In this document: piece by piece, positions 3,569 to 6,649 of the stretch
Layout of the letters: the number at the start of each line of letters is the position of its first letter
Numbering within the stretch: the first letter of the stretch is position 1
NCBI GenBank assembly: GCA_013815395.1
Contig: JACDGH010000147.1
Coordinates: 1 to 6,649 of the forward strand
DNA from: Parachlamydiaceae bacterium
Lineage (GTDB): Bacteria > Chlamydiota > Chlamydiia > Chlamydiales > Parachlamydiaceae
Reading direction: 5' to 3'
Length of the DNA stretch: 6,649 nt
The notes under the pieces: generated by a model
Database searches by the model: none
Told to the model about the DNA's origin: nothing
Seen by the model: only the letters and a program-made list of their open reading frames with translations
Position numbers and translations under genes: made by a program

Positions 3569-6313
3569 TTAAACTGCCGGCGCAACAATTGGTTTGGTGG
3601 GCAATGAAGCTTCCGATGGAGGTGGAGGCGGAACTACTGCATTCTTTTTATGCAATTCTTCTGCTTTTTTAAGACGAGCACGCTTTTCTTCAATGTTCCA
3701 TTCATTATTGATAATTTTTCTCACATCTTCAGCATCAAGTGTTTCAAATTCAATAAGCATTTGAGTCATTAATTCAACATGCTCACGATATTCATTGATA
3801 ATGCGTTTTGCAGTTTCATGCGCTTCTTCAAGAATACGACGAACTTCATCATCAATTGTTTTAGCTGTTTCTTGGGAATATTTCTTTTCAGAATGACCCC
3901 CCATTCCCATATAACCAGAACCCGAATCGGATCGGTCATCATAAGCAACAGCACCAAGCTTATCGCTCATGCCCCATTCACATACCATACTACGAGCTAA
4001 ATTTGTGGCTTGCTCAATATCTTGGCGAGCACCACTTGAAACATCCCCGATAAATACTTCTTCAGCGCAGCGACCACCCATTAATACCGCTAATTGGTCA
4101 ATGAGCTCATTGCGCCAGTAGCTAACACGGTTTTTCTTTGGTAAGAACATTGTAGCTCCCAAAGATAAACCTCTAGGAATAATGGTCACTTTATCGACCG
4201 GATCTCCATGCTTCACACATAGACTAACCACGGTGTGCCCTGATTCGTGATAGGCGGTAGTCTTTTTCTCATTTTCATCAATTTCAAGGCTGCGTCTTTC
4301 TTTACCATAGAGCACCTTATCGCGGGCTTCGGCAGTTTCTTGAGCAGTCACTGCTGTTCGGCCTTTGCGAGCTGCTAATAAGGCTGCTTCATTCAATAAA
4401 TTCATAAGGTCAGCACCTGAACATCCTGGGGTACTTCGTGCAATCGTCATTAAATCTACGGAGGGATCCATTTTAATTTTGCGAGCATGTACTTTCAAAA
4501 TATCAAAACGACCTTTAATGTCGGGTAAATTAATTACAACACGTCGATCAAAGCGACCTGGACGTAGCAAGGCTTTATCCAAGACATCTGGGCGATTTGT
4601 CGCCGCCATTAAAATGACACCTTCGTTCGTGTCAAAGCCATCCATTTCTACAAGCAATTGATTCAAGGTTTGCTCGCGCTCATCATGTCCACCGCCAACT
4701 CCGGCACCGCGATGACGCCCTACAGCATCAATCTCATCAATAAATACAATACAGGGTGCTTGCAATTTAGCTTGAGCGAATAAATCGCGAATACGGCTTG
4801 CGCCTACACCAACAAACATCTCCACGAAATCAGAACCTGATATCGAGAAGAAAGGACGATCAGCTTCCCCAGCTACAGCCTTTGCAATCAAAGTTTTGCC
4901 TGTGCCTGGTGCGCCAATGCACAAAACACCTTTAGGAATATGGCCACCTAAGGCTGTGAATTTTTGCGGATTTTTTAAGAAATCGACAATTTCAGTTAAT
5001 TCTTCCAAGGCCTCATCAATTCCGGCGACATCTTTAAAAGTCACTTTATTATTACTCTTATTCATTAGCTTGGCGGGCGACTTGCCAAAATTCATCGCAT
5101 TTGAACCCATGCCTTTCATCTGACGTGAAAAGATATAATATAATACGAGAAGAACTAACAATACGGGCAATATAGTGAACAAATAACTTGCATAATTGGG
5201 GGTGGGCTCTTCGCTTTTAAAAGTCTTTTCCAAAACAGTATTTAATGGCTGATCCGGCGCTTTAAAAATACCACCTCGATTAGCATTAAAATTATCCCAC
5301 TCTTCTTTAGCATTGGTGAACCAATGGCTAAATTGCTCAGAATCCTGTTTTTCTAAAGCTCGAGTTGACATTTCCTGATTATTGAAAAACCAAATGACAT
5401 TAGCGACAGATTGACGTGCTTTATCTAATTGAGCTACGTTATCGTCTAACTTAGCAGAAAGTTTTGAATATTCTTCCATTGAATCCATGTAGTTACGAAC
5501 ACTGCGTAATTTCGTTAAGCGCGCGTGATCTTCCATTTGATTCAATTCGTTAAAAACTACTTGCAAATCTGCCAAAGCTGAAGCATAAGTCTTCGCCTGT
5601 TGACTCACAGACATCTTTTCTACATTATTAGCTTCACTAACACTTGCATCAAGACCTTTTAATTTTTGCTTCAAAGCTTCATTACCCACACCTAACATCG
5701 GAGAACGAAGTGCAGCAATAAAATCATTAAGTTCCTTACCAAATGATTGAACTGCAGGAGCTGTGGAATCAGATCTTATTTCTTCAAATTTTTTATTTAA
5801 GTCAGTTAGACTTAGAACATTCCGTGAGGAAAGCTCAGTAGTTATAGCAGAAAGATCTTTATCGGGATTAGTGTAAAGAGAATCAATGACAACATAGCCT
5901 GATTTAGGAATGGCAATACCGCTAAGATGCAGAAACCAATCAGTAGCTTCTTTGATCTTAATTTTCTGAGCTATCAACTCCTGATCAAGTTGTTCTTTTT
6001 GTCCAGTGAGCCCGTGATTGCTATTGAGAAGCTCTAAAAATTTGTAGCGATTTTTACCTTCATCAGTCAGCCTGTCTCTAAACTTCCCACTGAATGTAAC
6101 TAAGTTATCATTCAAGGCAGTCTTACGACTATCTTCAGGTTGAATTAATTGCAGATTAACCAGATTTTCAAGCTGGTAGCTGAAGCCTACTTTTGCAAGC
6201 TTAATATCGAGAAAATTTTGCACCATTAGTGCGAGCAAAAAAGCTGCTAGCAAAAACCATACAAAGCTATTCGGAAAGCTCTTTTTGAAATCTTGTTTTT
6301 TATCTTCGCCCAT
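3569..6313 (-). CDS. ftsH: ATP-dependent membrane zinc metalloprotease FtsH, chlamydial long form
   Basis: FtsH is a hexameric inner-membrane protease that uses ATP to pull out and degrade misfolded membrane proteins and short-lived regulators. Of the 914 residues, about 16-36 form the first membrane helix, about 37-376 a periplasmic region, and about 377-396 the second helix. The AAA+ module follows: Walker A GAPGTGKT (467-474), pore-loop FVGVG (500-504), Walker B with D526/E527, and the second region of homology ATNRPDVLDKALLRPGRFDR (571-590) with arginine fingers R584 and R587. The protease domain has HESGH (689-693) and a probable third zinc ligand D765. The tail has a coiled, charged stretch and five prolines (895-899). 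All catalytic residues are intact. The periplasmic region is about 340 residues against roughly 70 in E. coli, as in Chlamydia. ATG at 6313 is preceded by AAGG. No second gene follows in an operon inside the window. Confidence 0.98.
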   Translation of the reverse strand: MGEDKKQDFKKSFPNSFVWFLLAAFLLALMVQNFLDIKLAKVGFSYQLENLVNLQLIQPEDSRKTALNDNLVTFSGKFRDRLTDEGKNRYKFLELLNSNHGLTGQKEQLDQELIAQKIKIKEATDWFLHLSGIAIPKSGYVVIDSLYTNPDKDLSAITTELSSRNVLSLTDLNKKFEEIRSDSTAPAVQSFGKELNDFIAALRSPMLGVGNEALKQKLKGLDASVSEANNVEKMSVSQQAKTYASALADLQVVFNELNQMEDHARLTKLRSVRNYMDSMEEYSKLSAKLDDNVAQLDKARQSVANVIWFFNNQEMSTRALEKQDSEQFSHWFTNAKEEWDNFNANRGGIFKAPDQPLNTVLEKTFKSEEPTPNYASYLFTILPVLLVLLVLYYIFSRQMKGMGSNAMNFGKSPAKLMNKSNNKVTFKDVAGIDEALEELTEIVDFLKNPQKFTALGGHIPKGVLCIGAPGTGKTLIAKAVAGEADRPFFSISGSDFVEMFVGVGASRIRDLFAQAKLQAPCIVFIDEIDAVGRHRGAGVGGGHDEREQTLNQLLVEMDGFDTNEGVILMAATNRPDVLDKALLRPGRFDRRVVINLPDIKGRFDILKVHARKIKMDPSVDLMTIARSTPGCSGADLMNLLNEAALLAARKGRTAVTAQETAEARDKVLYGKERRSLEIDENEKKTTAYHESGHTVVSLCVKHGDPVDKVTIIPRGLSLGATMFLPKKNRVSYWRNELIDQLAVLMGGRCAEEVFIGDVSSGARQDIEQATNLARSMVCEWGMSDKLGAVAYDDRSDSGSGYMGMGGHSEKKYSQETAKTIDDEVRRILEEAHETAKRIINEYREHVELMTQMLIEFETLDAEDVRKIINNEWNIEEKRARLKKAEELHKKNAVVPPPPPSEASLPTKPIVAPAV

Positions 6314-6318
6314 ATCAA

Positions 6319-6322
6319 CCTT
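6319..6322 (-). promoter_or_regulatory. Ribosome binding site of ftsH
   Basis: On the minus strand AAGG lies 5 bases before the ATG (6311-6313). It supports this start, which also places the basic cytoplasmic N-terminus directly before the first membrane helix, as expected in FtsH. Confidence 0.7.
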
Positions 6323-6421
6323 AATAAAAATAGTGGATTATCCAAAATTCTAACTAACTTAAATCCAAAAGGTTAAGTCTGTTTTTAAGCAAACTCATCA
6401 AAACCTTTCGTATATTTTTCT

Positions 6422-6450
6422 ATTTTATCACACAAACCATTCGCCTTCAA
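6422..6450 (-). promoter_or_regulatory. Candidate sigma70-type promoter of ftsH
   Basis: On the minus strand TTGAAG (6445-6450, 4 of 6 to TTGACA) is followed after exactly 17 bases by TAAAAT (6422-6427, 5 of 6 to TATAAT). Transcription would start near 6415, giving a leader of about 100 bases. The -35 box touches the left arm of a perfect 19-base inverted repeat, so a protein binding there could control this promoter. The assignment is by eye. Confidence 0.45.
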
Positions 6451-6501
6451 TAGTAACTTATCAAATAAGGAAATTTTACTCATTATTTGATAAGTTACTA
6501 T
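6450..6501. repeat. Perfect 19-base inverted repeat upstream of ftsH
   Basis: ATAGTAACTTATCAAATAA (6450-6468) is the exact reverse complement of 6483-6501, with a 14-base loop GGAAATTTTACTCA. Neither side has a T-run and the arms are AT-rich, so it is not a typical terminator. It ends where the proposed ftsH -35 box begins. An operator, a cruciform-forming site or the ends of a very small mobile element are possible. Confidence 0.8.
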
Positions 6502-6649
6502 GCTTATGGGAGCCCAGTGAAAAGTAAAATTCACATAAAAAATATATAATTATTTTTAGCTAATTTATCGTAAATGTATAAACTGGAGTTTGGACAAAAC
6601 TTTGTTGCCAATGAGCCGCTGCTATTAGTACTTTGTGACAGACGTTAGC
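6502..6649. other. Right-edge region with no recognisable gene
   Basis: AT-rich sequence upstream of ftsH. A 24-codon ATG frame at 6574-6648 (+) has no convincing ribosome binding site and resembles nothing I know, so I do not call it a gene. The pnp gene, which neighbours ftsH in Chlamydia, is not visible within these bases. Confidence 0.5.

Noticed and set aside
3769..5123. Open frames on both strands inside ftsH (3769-3957, 3779-4000, 4365-4661, 4896-5123)
   Set aside because: All overlap the AAA+ and protease coding sequence of ftsH in other frames and have no independent support.
6574..6648. 24-codon plus-strand frame at the right edge
   Set aside because: Too short, without a clear ribosome binding site or recognisable motif; chance is the simplest explanation.
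6502..6649. tRNA gene or the pnp gene expected upstream of ftsH
   Set aside because: No cloverleaf with a T-loop and acceptor stem, and no pnp-like reading frame, can be found in these bases.

Overview
The window is AT-rich and looks like a chromosomal segment of an amoeba-associated (environmental) chlamydia, probably Parachlamydiaceae. Three things point there. The FtsH protease is 914 residues long, with a periplasmic region of about 340 residues, close to the roughly 913-residue form known from Chlamydia and far larger than the usual FtsH of about 650. A small protein combines an ankyrin-like segment with a RING-H2 finger, a eukaryote-like pairing typical of symbionts of protists. Rhs-core and Fic-type fragments are also typical accessory genes of these genomes. 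The assignment rests on protein character only; no database search was possible.

Layout. Positions 1-482 (+) hold the 3' end of an Rhs/YD-repeat protein. It is interrupted by an in-frame TAA inside the conserved core motif and has no toxin domain after the core. A 53-codon ORF of unknown function follows (524-685, +). Next come the C-terminal end of a Fic-family protein on the minus strand (797-1012) and, head-on and slightly overlapping it, a start-less plus-strand coding remnant (948-1322). From 1323 to 2332 there is no intact gene: it holds a short direct repeat, two overlapping frame-shifted coding scraps and two inverted repeats. The first intact gene is the 209-residue ankyrin/RING-H2 protein (2387-3016, +), with a strong ribosome binding site and a plausible promoter. 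Behind it lie a frame-shifted minus-strand remnant (3164-3428) and a GC-rich palindromic repeat present twice in opposite orientation (3445-3558).

The right half is ftsH (3569-6313, -), complete and convergent with the RING gene. Its upstream region (6314-6649) holds a good Shine-Dalgarno sequence, a sigma70-like promoter candidate and a perfect 19-bp inverted repeat that directly abuts the -35 box.

Interpretation. The window is a boundary between a conserved housekeeping gene (ftsH) and a decayed accessory zone of toxin/effector-type genes, in which only the RING-H2 gene still looks functional. There is no evidence for an operon linking the genes. The RING protein is the most promising object, as a candidate secreted ubiquitin ligase acting in the host cell.
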